5,352 bases of DNA from Dehalococcoidales bacterium (GCA_028711795.1 JAQTRN010000083.1:1-5352); one strand, 5' to 3'. Positions 1-5,352 are shown, counted from the first letter of the stretch. Made by a program: numbers and translations. Notes: a model not told the origin generated them from the letters alone.

Positions 1-178
1 TAGACGGCTGCCGGATTTCAGCCGGAGTCGGTACCCTGACGCTTACCGGAGGGGCCACCGGCCTAGTGTTAACGGTAGTCGTCTTACTCTGAACGGTCGG
101 CGCCGGAGCGCTTTGGACGGGACTCTTTTTGTCCCGCAGAGCCCGCTTTCTACGCTTCTGTTGTGATTTTCCAGGCAT
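1..178 (-). CDS. Small basic protein, N-terminal part (runs off left edge)
   Basis: An open frame starts with ATG at 176-178 (minus strand) and runs without a stop through the left edge, giving 59 visible residues. It begins MPGKSQQKRRKRALRDKKSP, so the first 20 residues are strongly basic. The next part is low in hydrophobic residues and rich in Pro, Ala, Thr and Val, as in a disordered linker. An AGAGG Shine-Dalgarno sits six nucleotides before the ATG, which supports real translation. It lies 42 nt downstream of the recombinase gene on the same strand, so the two are probably co-transcribed. I recognise no domain. From memory, Dehalococcoidia genomes carry short proteins with a similar basic start and a single C-terminal membrane segment; whether this one does cannot be seen because the C-terminus is outside the window. 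Function unknown. Confidence 0.62.
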   Translation of the reverse strand, partial: MPGKSQQKRRKRALRDKKSPVQSAPAPTVQSKTTTVNTRPVAPPVSVRVPTPAEIRQPS

Positions 179-191
179 CTGAAACCTCTAC

Positions 192-206
192 TGTAAGAAT
201 TTTACA
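192..206. repeat. 15-bp imperfect palindrome between recombinase and small protein genes
   Basis: The arms TGTAA (192-196) and TTACA (202-206) are perfect inverted repeats around GAATT, and the whole 15-mer is symmetric except for one mismatched pair. It lies in the 42-nt spacer, just upstream of the Shine-Dalgarno of the small protein. It could be an operator or a small mRNA hairpin (only 5 bp, AT-rich, so weak), or it could be chance. The repeat is certain; a function is not. Confidence 0.3.
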
Positions 207-220
207 AGATATCGCCGTCG

Positions 221-1144
221 CTATTTGGCTCTGGGATGCGCCTTCTCATAGGCACGCCGGACATGTTCTGTAGTGAGGTGAGTGTAGACCTGGGTAGTGG
301 AGATATTAGCGTGGCCCAGCAACTCCTGGACCGACCTCAGGTCAGCGCCACCACTGAGCATATGAGTGGCGAAGCTATGGCGCAACGTGTGCGGGGTCAC
401 CTCTTTATTCAATCCAGCCGACTTAGCGTAACTTTTCAGTATCTGCCACAGGCCCTGCCGGGTCAGTCTATCACCCCGGCGGTTGAGGAATAAGGCTGTC
501 TCAGCTTCGCTGCGTTGCAGATGTGGGCGATCCTCCTTGACATATTCCCCCACCGCCAACGCCGCTCGATCATGAATTGGGACAAACCGCTCCTTATGCC
601 CCTTACCGAAACACCGCACCTCCCGGCGCTCCAGATTGACATCACCGACATCCAGGGATGCCAATTCGCTCACCCGCATACCACTGGCATATAGTAATTC
701 CAGTATGGCACGGTCCCGCTTGGCTTCCGGCGTCGATAGTTTAGTCGGTTGTTCTAGGAGAAGGCGGATCTCACTGATAGAAATCGGCCGGGGCAGCGGC
801 TTCCCGACCTTGGGTGAACCCAGATTCGCAGTCGGATTGTCTCTGATGCTACCCTCGTTGATCATGAAGCCAAAGAAGGACCTGGCAGCCGCTACCTTGC
901 GAGCTTCAGTGGTCGCCAGGTAGTTCCGCTCCTTGAGATTAAGCACATAGCTGAGCATTCCCTGCCGGCCAAAATTAGCCCATAGTGGCGCCAATCCCTG
1001 TTTATTGATCTCGGCTTCGGCAAAGTCGGCCATCTGATACAGGTCATTGCGGTAGGCGGATATAGTGTTGCCGGAAAACCCCTTCTCTACCCGGAGATAA
1101 CTCAGAAACTTTTCAATATCCTCTTTAAGCATATTCATACACAC
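221..1144 (-). CDS. xerD: XerC/XerD-family tyrosine site-specific recombinase
   Basis: A 307-residue tyrosine recombinase, the usual length for Xer proteins, which cut and rejoin DNA through a 3'-phosphotyrosine and in most bacteria resolve chromosome dimers at dif. Residues about 6-105 form the SAM-like core-binding domain (LRVEKGFSGNTISAYRNDL, then a helix with NPTANL). Residues about 118-300 form the catalytic domain. All six catalytic residues are present: R157 (GMRVSEL), K181 (GKGHKER), H252 and R255 (HTLRHSFATH), H278 (LLGHANISTT) and nucleophile Y287 (VYTHL). The K-to-H spacing of 71 is closer to E. coli XerD (72) than XerC (68), but the two cannot be told apart safely, and a lone phage-type integrase is also possible. 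The housekeeping context favours a Xer protein. The frame opens with GTG at 1144; ATG at 1138 or 1132 are equally good, and none has a clear Shine-Dalgarno. The stop is TAG. Confidence 0.93.
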   Translation of the reverse strand: MCMNMLKEDIEKFLSYLRVEKGFSGNTISAYRNDLYQMADFAEAEINKQGLAPLWANFGRQGMLSYVLNLKERNYLATTEARKVAAARSFFGFMINEGSIRDNPTANLGSPKVGKPLPRPISISEIRLLLEQPTKLSTPEAKRDRAILELLYASGMRVSELASLDVGDVNLERREVRCFGKGHKERFVPIHDRAALAVGEYVKEDRPHLQRSEAETALFLNRRGDRLTRQGLWQILKSYAKSAGLNKEVTPHTLRHSFATHMLSGGADLRSVQELLGHANISTTQVYTHLTTEHVRRAYEKAHPRAK

Positions 1145-1160
1145 CGATTACTTGATTGGT

Positions 1161-1189
1161 ATTTTAACATAACCAGCGAGAAAGTTCAG
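1161..1189 (-). promoter_or_regulatory. Candidate promoter for the recombinase gene
   Basis: Read on the minus strand, a TAAAAT -10 box (1161-1166, five of six to consensus) lies 17 bp after CTGAAC (1184-1189), a poor -35 box matching three of six. Transcription would begin near 1154, only about 10 nt before the GTG start, giving an almost leaderless mRNA. That would agree with the absence of a Shine-Dalgarno before this gene. The -35 box is weak, so this is tentative. Confidence 0.32.
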
Positions 1190-1243
1190 CTAGCAAAGAG
1201 CTACCCAACTATACCTGAGAAAGATGATATCGTACTTTTGCTG

Positions 1244-1272
1244 TTGACAGAATTAAGGCGAATAGCTATAGT
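1244..1272 (+). promoter_or_regulatory. Strong sigma-70-type promoter of the MATE leader
   Basis: TTGACA (1244-1249) matches the -35 consensus perfectly. It is followed after exactly 17 bp by TATAGT (1267-1272), five of six to the -10 consensus. This is the best promoter in the window. The predicted start is the A at 1278 or 1279, about 160 nt before the MATE start codon. The 7-mer TGTTGAC overlapping the -35 box (1242-1248) has an inverted copy GTCAACA at 1300-1306, downstream of the start point, so a repressor bound to both sites is possible. Confidence 0.72.
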
Positions 1273-1278
1273 CTCCTA

Positions 1279-1360
1279 ATGGCGTGGTGGTTGTCAGCGG
1301 TCAACACACTAATTGAAGAGGCCGACAACCCAAGACTCCGACTCAATATTTTGTACTTAG
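1279..1360 (+). promoter_or_regulatory. Structured 5' leader of the MATE gene (possible riboswitch or small RNA)
   Basis: This transcribed but non-coding stretch lies between the strong promoter and a terminator-like hairpin. It contains a perfect 7-bp stem, GGTTGTC (1289-1295) with GACAACC (1324-1330). Inside it is a second stem, TCAA (1301-1304) with TTGA (1313-1316), around an 8-nt loop, separated from the outer stem by a purine-rich internal loop. After the stem, CCCAAG (1329-1334) repeats the 5' arm of the terminator hairpin. Start, stem, hairpin with U tract, then gene is the order expected for transcription attenuation. I do not recognise the class and see no T-box or ykkC (guanidine-I) signature. 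The segment could instead be a stand-alone RNA of about 110 nt. The stems are seen; the regulatory role is inferred. Confidence 0.42.
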
Positions 1361-1390
1361 CCCCAAGGCGACTTAGGGGATTTTTATTTT
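1361..1390 (+). terminator. Intrinsic terminator or attenuator before the MATE gene
   Basis: CCCCAAG (1361-1367) pairs with CTT-A-GGGG (1372-1379) with one bulged A at 1375. The loop is GCGA (1368-1371), a stable GNRA tetraloop. It is followed by an A and then TTTTTATTTT (1381-1390), a good U tract. There is no gene upstream on this strand to terminate except the leader itself. The hairpin therefore most likely ends a short RNA or attenuates transcription into the MATE gene, which starts 47 nt further on. Confidence 0.66.
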
Positions 1391-1437
1391 ATCTCGAACC
1401 ACATATTGGTTGAGACGGGAACGGCGGGAAGGTAGAA

Positions 1438-2874
1438 ATGCAGACGAGATCAAGGGATAGAAGTGAAGCGATGGGGAAGGGTTCGATATGGCGCCTTCTT
1501 ATTCGCTTCTCGGGACCATCAATAGTGTCCATGCTGGTAGCTTCCAGCTATAACCTGGTTGATGCCATCTTTGTCGGTCGGTTGGGTGCTGAGGCCCTGG
1601 CGGCGATGGCGGTCTCGTTTCCCTTAATGATATTCTTCGTCGCCATCGGCATGGGCATTGGTATCGGCTCTGCCGCTCTCATCTCACAACGGCTCGGCGC
1701 CGGGAAGAGAGACGAAGCCAGCCGGATAGCGGCCAACGGCATTATCTGGTTCCTCATCATCGCCGCGACGATAACAGTACTCGCCCTCTTCAACCTGGAG
1801 GGCTTACTCCGTCTGTTTGGCGCCACCGGCACTGTTCTGGAGTTGGCCAAGCGGTACATGTTCGTCGAAACTGCCTTCCTGATCTTCAACTTCTTCTCCA
1901 TTGTCCTCGCCGAACTGGTCCGAGCCGAGGGCAACCCTGTACTGGCCAGCGCCTCACAGATCACGTCCGGCCTGGTAAACTGCGTCATGGACCCGATCCT
2001 GATATGGGGTTGGGGTTTCTTCCCGGAGGTGGGTATCGCTGGGGCCGCCTGGGCTACTACCGTGGGCCGCATCATCTCAGTGCTGATACTCCTCAGCTAC
2101 CTGCTGTCCAAGCGCTCATCCTACAATCTGCGCCTCAGTTATTTTGCACCTAAACTCCAAATATTACGGGATATCTACCGCATTGGCTTCGCTACAGTAA
2201 TCCGTATGTCGGCTGGGTCTTTTATTCAGATACTATCAGCGAGGATCGCCTCCTCTTTTGGCGTTTTGCCCCTGGCAGCGTTAGGTGTACTCTTCCGGGT
2301 CAATAGTTTCGCCTTTATGCCATGTATGGGCATCAGCCAGGGTATGTTACCCCTGGTGGGCTATAACTACGGGGCTAAGAAGCCGGAGCGGGTCGCCGAG
2401 GTAGTCACCAAAGGGGCGTTGGCTGCCTTCATCTGGGGTACATTCGTCTGGTTAATAGTCATGATCTTTGCCCGGCCGGTAATGTCCGTTTTCAACTCGG
2501 AACCAGACTTCCTCGAAATCGCCATAATCGCGATACGTATCTTCTCCCTGGGCTACTTCACCGTCGGAGTACAGATGGTACTCGGCGCTTTCTTCCAAGG
2601 TACAGGCAAGGGCCTGGCCTCCCTGCTCATCACCTCCTCCCGACAGGTCATCTTCCTGATACCTGGTATTCTGATTGGCAGCTCTCTATTTGGCCTGACA
2701 GGGCTGTGGGCGGCCTTCCCCATCGCTGATTTTCTGGCTGTCGCTCTCTCGCTAACATGGACTTACCTGGAGTTCCGTAAGACAGGTATGCGCTTCACCC
2801 TCCACCCCAACCTCCATCCCCAGCTAGCACAGGCTACTGATCCACCTGGAGGCGGTCAGCAGACCAAGCAATGA
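1438..2874 (+). CDS. MATE-family multidrug/cation antiporter
   Basis: A complete 478-residue inner-membrane transporter of the MATE family (MatE domain, two copies), which exports cationic drugs or metabolites in exchange for Na+ or H+. About 12 membrane helices can be drawn, roughly at 18-42, 55-82, 98-118, 136-160, 172-192, 199-223, 246-270, 277-307, 322-346, 360-385, 394-415 and 420-446. Family motifs seen are VDAIFVGRLG (41-50), RAEGNP (162-167), NCVMDPILIWG with GIAGAAWATT (181-208), GYNYGAKKPERV (308-319) in the second half, and FQGTGKG (386-392). It resembles the NorM/MepA/DinF type, but the substrate cannot be read from sequence. The ATG is supported by GGAAGG (1427-1432) five nucleotides upstream; an ATG at residue 12 has a weaker site. 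The tail (about 447-478) is hydrophilic and rich in Pro, Gly and Gln. Expression is probably controlled by the structured leader upstream. Confidence 0.93.
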   Translation: MQTRSRDRSEAMGKGSIWRLLIRFSGPSIVSMLVASSYNLVDAIFVGRLGAEALAAMAVSFPLMIFFVAIGMGIGIGSAALISQRLGAGKRDEASRIAANGIIWFLIIAATITVLALFNLEGLLRLFGATGTVLELAKRYMFVETAFLIFNFFSIVLAELVRAEGNPVLASASQITSGLVNCVMDPILIWGWGFFPEVGIAGAAWATTVGRIISVLILLSYLLSKRSSYNLRLSYFAPKLQILRDIYRIGFATVIRMSAGSFIQILSARIASSFGVLPLAALGVLFRVNSFAFMPCMGISQGMLPLVGYNYGAKKPERVAEVVTKGALAAFIWGTFVWLIVMIFARPVMSVFNSEPDFLEIAIIAIRIFSLGYFTVGVQMVLGAFFQGTGKGLASLLITSSRQVIFLIPGILIGSSLFGLTGLWAAFPIADFLAVALSLTWTYLEFRKTGMRFTLHPNLHPQLAQATDPPGGGQQTKQ

Positions 2875-2910
2875 GATTATCGGTAACCTGACTAAATCAG
2901 ACAGATATCC

Positions 2911-2937
2911 TGGCAGGTCCGGTGGTAGTACCTGTCA
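2911..2937 (+). other. Stem-loop 37 nt after the MATE stop codon
   Basis: TGGCAGGT (2911-2918) pairs with ACCTGTCA (2930-2937): 8 bp including one G-U pair, with an 11-nt loop. No U tract follows, so it is not a classic intrinsic terminator. It could act as a 3' end stabiliser of the MATE mRNA or mark a factor-dependent end. Confidence 0.35.
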
Positions 2938-2963
2938 CAGCCTTGAGAATGGAGTTGAAGCTG

Positions 2964-2982
2964 CCCCGTAGCTGATTCGGGG
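2964..2982 (+). other. Short GC-rich stem-loop
   Basis: CCCCG (2964-2968) pairs perfectly with CGGGG (2978-2982) around a 9-nt loop. No U tract follows on either strand. It may belong to the same 3' structure as the hairpin at 2911-2937, or be chance. Confidence 0.25.
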
Positions 2983-3032
2983 AATCCAAAGGTGCCTATC
3001 TATTCAGCTAGCGTTCGCGGACCTTCCGTCTC

Positions 3033-3060
3033 CGCCAGAGGCACAGACAACTGACTGGCG
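3033..3060. other. 6-bp perfect inverted repeat with 16-nt loop
   Basis: CGCCAG (3033-3038) and CTGGCG (3055-3060) are exact inverted repeats. The loop is long and no U tract follows, so the structure is of uncertain meaning. Confidence 0.2.
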
Positions 3061-3157
3061 CTTTGCTGTACTTTGAGTTTGGCATCCCCTCAATTATGCT
3101 CTGACACCTTTACCCGCTTAAAATAAAACTAAATATCAGTGGTAGATTGCGACAACA

Positions 3158-3186
3158 TTAACCTGAGAGCGGAGCTATGGTAAAAT
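3158..3186 (+). promoter_or_regulatory. Candidate promoter of uvrC
   Basis: TTAACC (3158-3163, four of six to TTGACA) is followed after exactly 17 bp by TAAAAT (3181-3186, five of six). The TGG directly before the -10 box supplies the TGn extended -10 element, which helps weak -35 boxes. Transcription would begin near 3193, leaving an 80-nt leader for uvrC. No LexA-type box (CTG-N10-CAG or GAAC-N4-GTTC) is visible around it, so SOS control is not indicated. Confidence 0.5.
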
Positions 3187-3233
3187 GAGTGTGGACTCTT
3201 CGTGCCAGACCAACCTAAAGGCTAGTCTTCTTT

Positions 3234-3265
3234 GCGGCAATAATAAAGAGCGGCAATAATAAAGA
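3234..3265 (+). repeat. Perfect 16-bp tandem duplication in the uvrC leader
   Basis: The unit GCGGCAATAATAAAGA occurs twice back to back (3234-3249 and 3250-3265) with no mismatch. The second copy supplies most of the uvrC Shine-Dalgarno; the first carries the same AAAGA but is followed by GCGG instead of GGCAG. A perfect 16-bp duplication points to a recent slippage event and a site that may vary in copy number between strains. Confidence 0.9.
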
Positions 3266-3267
3266 GG
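3261..3267 (+). promoter_or_regulatory. Ribosome binding site that fixes the uvrC TTG start
   Basis: AAAGAGG lies five nucleotides before the TTG at 3273-3275. This spacing is normal, and the TTG is the only usable start that gives the N-terminus expected for UvrC (LRRLPISPGVYLM). The site straddles the end of the second tandem repeat copy. Confidence 0.6.
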
Positions 3268-3272
3268 CAGTA

Positions 3273-5105
3273 TTGACGAATTATCTTATAGCCGAACAAC
3301 TGAGACGTTTACCCATCAGCCCCGGAGTCTACCTGATGAAGGACAAGGATAGCACCATCTTGTATGTTGGCAAGGCGGCTAACCTTTACAACCGGGTTAG
3401 GTCCTACTTTGGCAACAGCTACCGCCTTTCCCCCAAAAAAGCTCGCATGGTAGCCCGGGTAAGCTACCTGGACTTCTTCGTCACTGGTTCGGAACAAGAG
3501 GCCCTTATTCTGGAATTGAACCTCATCAAGAGACACCGCCCGCACTACAACGTCCGGCTCAAAGACGACAAGACTTATCCCTACCTGAAGATAGATATCA
3601 AACAAGATTGGCCGAGGGCATACATTACCCGGCGATTGGAAGACGACGGCAGCCGCTATTTCGGTCCGTTTGCCAGCGCCAGGTCCGTGCGTCAGACCCT
3701 CAAAGTGTTGAAGGGCATTTTCCCTTTCCGCACCTGTTCCAAACCAATCACCGGTAAAGATAAACGGCCGTGTCTTGAGTACCACATTCATCAATGCCTG
3801 GGGCCTTGCATCGGTTCTGTAACCGCAGCGGAGTACGCCGCCGTAGTCAGACAAATAGTCCTTTTCCTCGAAGGCAAGGAGGAGATGGTAGTTCAGGAAC
3901 TGAAGAAGAAAATGGCCAGAGCCGCGGAGGCGCTGGATTTCGAGAAAGCCGCCCTGCTGCGAGACCAGATTCAGGCGATAGAAACCGTGATCGAAGCGCA
4001 GCACATCGCCACTAAGGTAAAGGGTGAGCAAGACGTGATTGCTTACATTAGTGAGAAGGACCAGGCCTATGTCCAGGTCTTCTTCATTCGTAACGGAAAA
4101 CTAATCGGGCGAGAGAATTTCATACTGCAGGGGACCCAGTCCGAAACCCCAAAACAGGTCATGACTAATTTCGTGAAACAGTTTTACGCGTCAGCCGCCC
4201 AGATACCCCCGTTGATATTGCTACAACATCCGGTGGAAGACCGGGTTACCATTGAGCAGTGGCTGCGCAGCCGGAGAGGAGCCGGCGTCCATATTCAGGT
4301 GCCCTACCGGGGAAACAAGAAACAACTGGTCGACATCGTTGCCGAAAATGCCCAACGGGGCCTGGAGCAACTGCGGTTGAAGCAGATAGCTACGCCATCA
4401 GCGGTGACCGCCGCTCTAACCGAGCTGCAGGAGAACCTTAATCTCACCCGCTTGCCATCACGGATAGAGGGCTATGATATCTCTAACACCCAGGGAGCCG
4501 AAGCCGTGGGCAGCATGGTAGTTTTCGAAGAAGGCAAAGCCAGACCGGCTCACTACCGGCGCTTTCGTATCAAGACCGTATCCGGAGCCAACGATTATGC
4601 GATGCTCCAGGAAGTAATTAAAAGACGATTTAAGCGAATCCAACCAGAAGGAACAGCCGCGGCCGGAGACACGTGGGCAATTTTGCCGGACCTTATCCTG
4701 ATCGACGGGGGGAAGGGCCAGCTCAACGCGGTACTGGAAGCCATGCGCTCAGTAGGGGCCGAATCGGTCCCCATCGCCAGTCTGGCTAAAGAAAACGAGG
4801 AGGTCTTTGTGCCCCATCGGGAGAGACCGATTGCCCTTCCCCGCAGTTCACCAGCCCTGCAACTGCTCCAACGTCTGCGGGATGAGGCGCACCGCTTTGC
4901 TCTGGGCTACCATCACCGGGTACATAAAAAGCAGGCCTTCGCTTCCGCACTGGACGCCATTCCCGGTGTGGGGCCAAAACGAAAACGCGAGCTATTAAGA
5001 CACTTCGGTTCAGTTACAGCCATCCGGAACGCTTCCGTACCGGAACTGGCGTCTACCAAAGGGATAAATCAGAACGTTGCCCGGAAGATAAAGGAGTACC
5101 TGTAA
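3273..5105 (+). CDS. uvrC: Excinuclease ABC subunit C (UvrC)
   Basis: A complete 610-residue UvrC, the dual nuclease of bacterial nucleotide excision repair, recruited by UvrB to cut on both sides of a DNA lesion. The N-terminal GIY-YIG domain, which makes the 3' cut, covers about 12-95: PGVY (17-20), YVGKA (31-35), R41 and the SEQEALILE segment (73-81). Four cysteines at 155, 167, 175 and 179 have the same spacing as the Fe-S ligands of E. coli UvrC. A UVR helix pair at about 205-240 (ALDFEKAALLRDQI) binds UvrB. The RNase H-like domain, which makes the 5' cut, shows D402 (GYDISNTQG), D478 (LIDGGKGQ) and H540 (DEAHRFA). Two helix-hairpin-helix motifs close the protein (IPGVGPKRKRELL at 563-575; TKGINQNVARKI at 595-607). 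Nothing is missing. The start is TTG, with AAAGAGG upstream. The following GTPase gene begins six nucleotides after the TAA. Confidence 0.98.
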   Translation: MTNYLIAEQLRRLPISPGVYLMKDKDSTILYVGKAANLYNRVRSYFGNSYRLSPKKARMVARVSYLDFFVTGSEQEALILELNLIKRHRPHYNVRLKDDKTYPYLKIDIKQDWPRAYITRRLEDDGSRYFGPFASARSVRQTLKVLKGIFPFRTCSKPITGKDKRPCLEYHIHQCLGPCIGSVTAAEYAAVVRQIVLFLEGKEEMVVQELKKKMARAAEALDFEKAALLRDQIQAIETVIEAQHIATKVKGEQDVIAYISEKDQAYVQVFFIRNGKLIGRENFILQGTQSETPKQVMTNFVKQFYASAAQIPPLILLQHPVEDRVTIEQWLRSRRGAGVHIQVPYRGNKKQLVDIVAENAQRGLEQLRLKQIATPSAVTAALTELQENLNLTRLPSRIEGYDISNTQGAEAVGSMVVFEEGKARPAHYRRFRIKTVSGANDYAMLQEVIKRRFKRIQPEGTAAAGDTWAILPDLILIDGGKGQLNAVLEAMRSVGAESVPIASLAKENEEVFVPHRERPIALPRSSPALQLLQRLRDEAHRFALGYHHRVHKKQAFASALDAIPGVGPKRKRELLRHFGSVTAIRNASVPELASTKGINQNVARKIKEYL

Positions 5106-5111
5106 CTCTAC

Positions 5112-5352
5112 ATGCCAGCGAACTTACCGCCGCAATACATTGAAGCGGAAAAAGAATTCCGAGAGGCAAAGAGCCCCGAGGAAAAGATCGCCGCCCTGGA
5201 AGAAATGCTGGCGATAATGCCGAAGCATAAAGGCACTGACCATCTTCGTGCCGAGTTAAGGGGCCGAATCGCCAAGCTGAACCAGTTAGCGACCAAGAAG
5301 TCAGGGGCACGGCGGGCGTCGCTGATAGTGGAAAAGGAGGGAGTCGCCCAGG
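5112..5352 (+). CDS. DRG/Obg-like TGS-domain GTPase, N-terminal 80 residues (runs off right edge)
   Basis: An open frame from ATG at 5112 to the window edge. It begins MPANLPPQYIEAEKEFREAK, continues with a charged helical segment (EKIAALEEMLAIMPKHKGTD, about 24-43), then LRAELRGRIAKL and ends with RRASLIVEKEGVAQ just before the expected Walker A (G1) loop. This N-terminus is the one I associate with DRG-like (HSR1/MMR and TGS domain) GTPases of archaea and some bacteria, including Chloroflexota. Those enzymes bind GTP and are thought to act on translation. The G domain and TGS domain themselves are outside the window, so the call rests on the N-terminal helix region only. It follows uvrC by six nucleotides and is surely co-transcribed. 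AGGAG (5092-5096), inside the end of uvrC, is 15 nt from the ATG, which is long, so translational coupling is likely. Confidence 0.8.
   Translation, partial: MPANLPPQYIEAEKEFREAKSPEEKIAALEEMLAIMPKHKGTDHLRAELRGRIAKLNQLATKKSGARRASLIVEKEGVAQ

Larger units (their letters stand above)
2875..3157. other. Gene-free stretch between the MATE gene and uvrC
   Basis: All frames on both strands are broken by stops at short intervals, and I see no tRNA, insertion sequence end or recognisable gene remnant. The stretch does contain three separate stem-loops (listed on their own) and an AT-rich patch near 3118-3136. A weak promoter-like pair, TTGAGT (3073-3078) and TATGCT (3095-3100) with a 16-bp spacer, is not convincing. 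The stretch is longer than the other spacers in the window, so a small RNA or a decayed gene is possible but not shown. Confidence 0.4.

Noticed and set aside
1279..1390. Leader as 4.5S/SRP RNA, 6S RNA or a tRNA
   Set aside because: No SRP GGAA/GCAG core, no end-to-end pairing as in 6S RNA, and no T-loop consensus or acceptor stem.
1145..1437. dif-like or attachment site next to the recombinase gene
   Set aside because: No pair of 11-bp Xer half-sites around a 6-8 bp centre and no flanking direct repeat could be found; the neighbours are housekeeping genes, so an integrated element is not indicated.
1548..2075. Long open frame on the minus strand inside the MATE gene
   Set aside because: It lies wholly antisense to a well-supported transporter, has Met/Pro/Ala/Arg-rich composition typical of a shadow frame and resembles no family.
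2888..2905. CTG...CAG arrangement resembling a LexA box before uvrC
   Set aside because: The spacing is 11 rather than 10, the flanks do not fit, and it is next to the MATE stop, far from the uvrC promoter.
3095..3125. Promoter-like CATAAT on the minus strand with TTAAGC at 17 bp
   Set aside because: The -35 match is only three of six and no gene follows on that strand before the MATE 3' end.
3185..3259. 24-codon frame starting with ATG in the uvrC leader, a possible leader peptide
   Set aside because: Its ATG overlaps the likely -10 box of uvrC, so it would not be transcribed from that promoter, and it ends inside the tandem repeat with no regulatory codon run.
3234..3265. Repeat as the start of a CRISPR or minisatellite array
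   Set aside because: Only two adjacent 16-bp copies without spacers and with no further units.
3309..4031. 240-codon open frame on the minus strand inside uvrC
   Set aside because: Antisense to conserved UvrC domains with no recognisable domain of its own; a shadow of the coding strand.

Overview
This 5.35 kb window reads as a chromosomal stretch of a bacterium, most likely a Chloroflexota member close to the Dehalococcoidia. That placement is an inference from three things: the N-terminus of a DRG/Obg-like GTPase at the right edge, a small basic Lys/Arg- then Pro/Ala/Thr-rich protein at the left edge, and a moderate GC content (somewhat above half, by eye). No protein here is diagnostic enough to name a genus.

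Layout. The left part is on the minus strand: a XerC/XerD-type tyrosine recombinase (1144 down to 221), followed 42 nt later in the same direction by a small basic protein that leaves the window (178 to 1). A 293-bp divergent intergenic region (1145-1437) separates these from a plus-strand MATE-family multidrug/cation antiporter (1438-2874). A 398-bp gap without a convincing gene (2875-3272) precedes uvrC (3273-5105), which is complete and has all expected active-site residues. Six nucleotides after uvrC begins a TGS/DRG-like GTPase (5112 to the right edge, N-terminus only).

The most interesting part is the divergent region in front of the MATE gene. It holds a near-consensus sigma-70 type promoter (TTGACA, 17 bp, TATAGT), then a leader with a 7-bp stem, then a hairpin with a GCGA (GNRA) loop followed by a U-rich tract, all upstream of the MATE ribosome binding site. 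This layout is that of a transcription-attenuated leader or riboswitch, or of a short stand-alone RNA. I do not recognise the class; guanidine riboswitches are an obvious candidate to test because they are known in front of MATE and SMR exporters. In front of uvrC, a 16-bp tandem duplication has copied most of the Shine-Dalgarno region.

Functionally the genes are housekeeping or generic: chromosome dimer resolution or site-specific recombination, export, nucleotide excision repair and a ribosome-associated type GTPase. Only uvrC and the GTPase (plus strand), and the recombinase and small protein (minus strand), look co-transcribed. I found no defence system, CRISPR array, tRNA, rRNA or insertion sequence.
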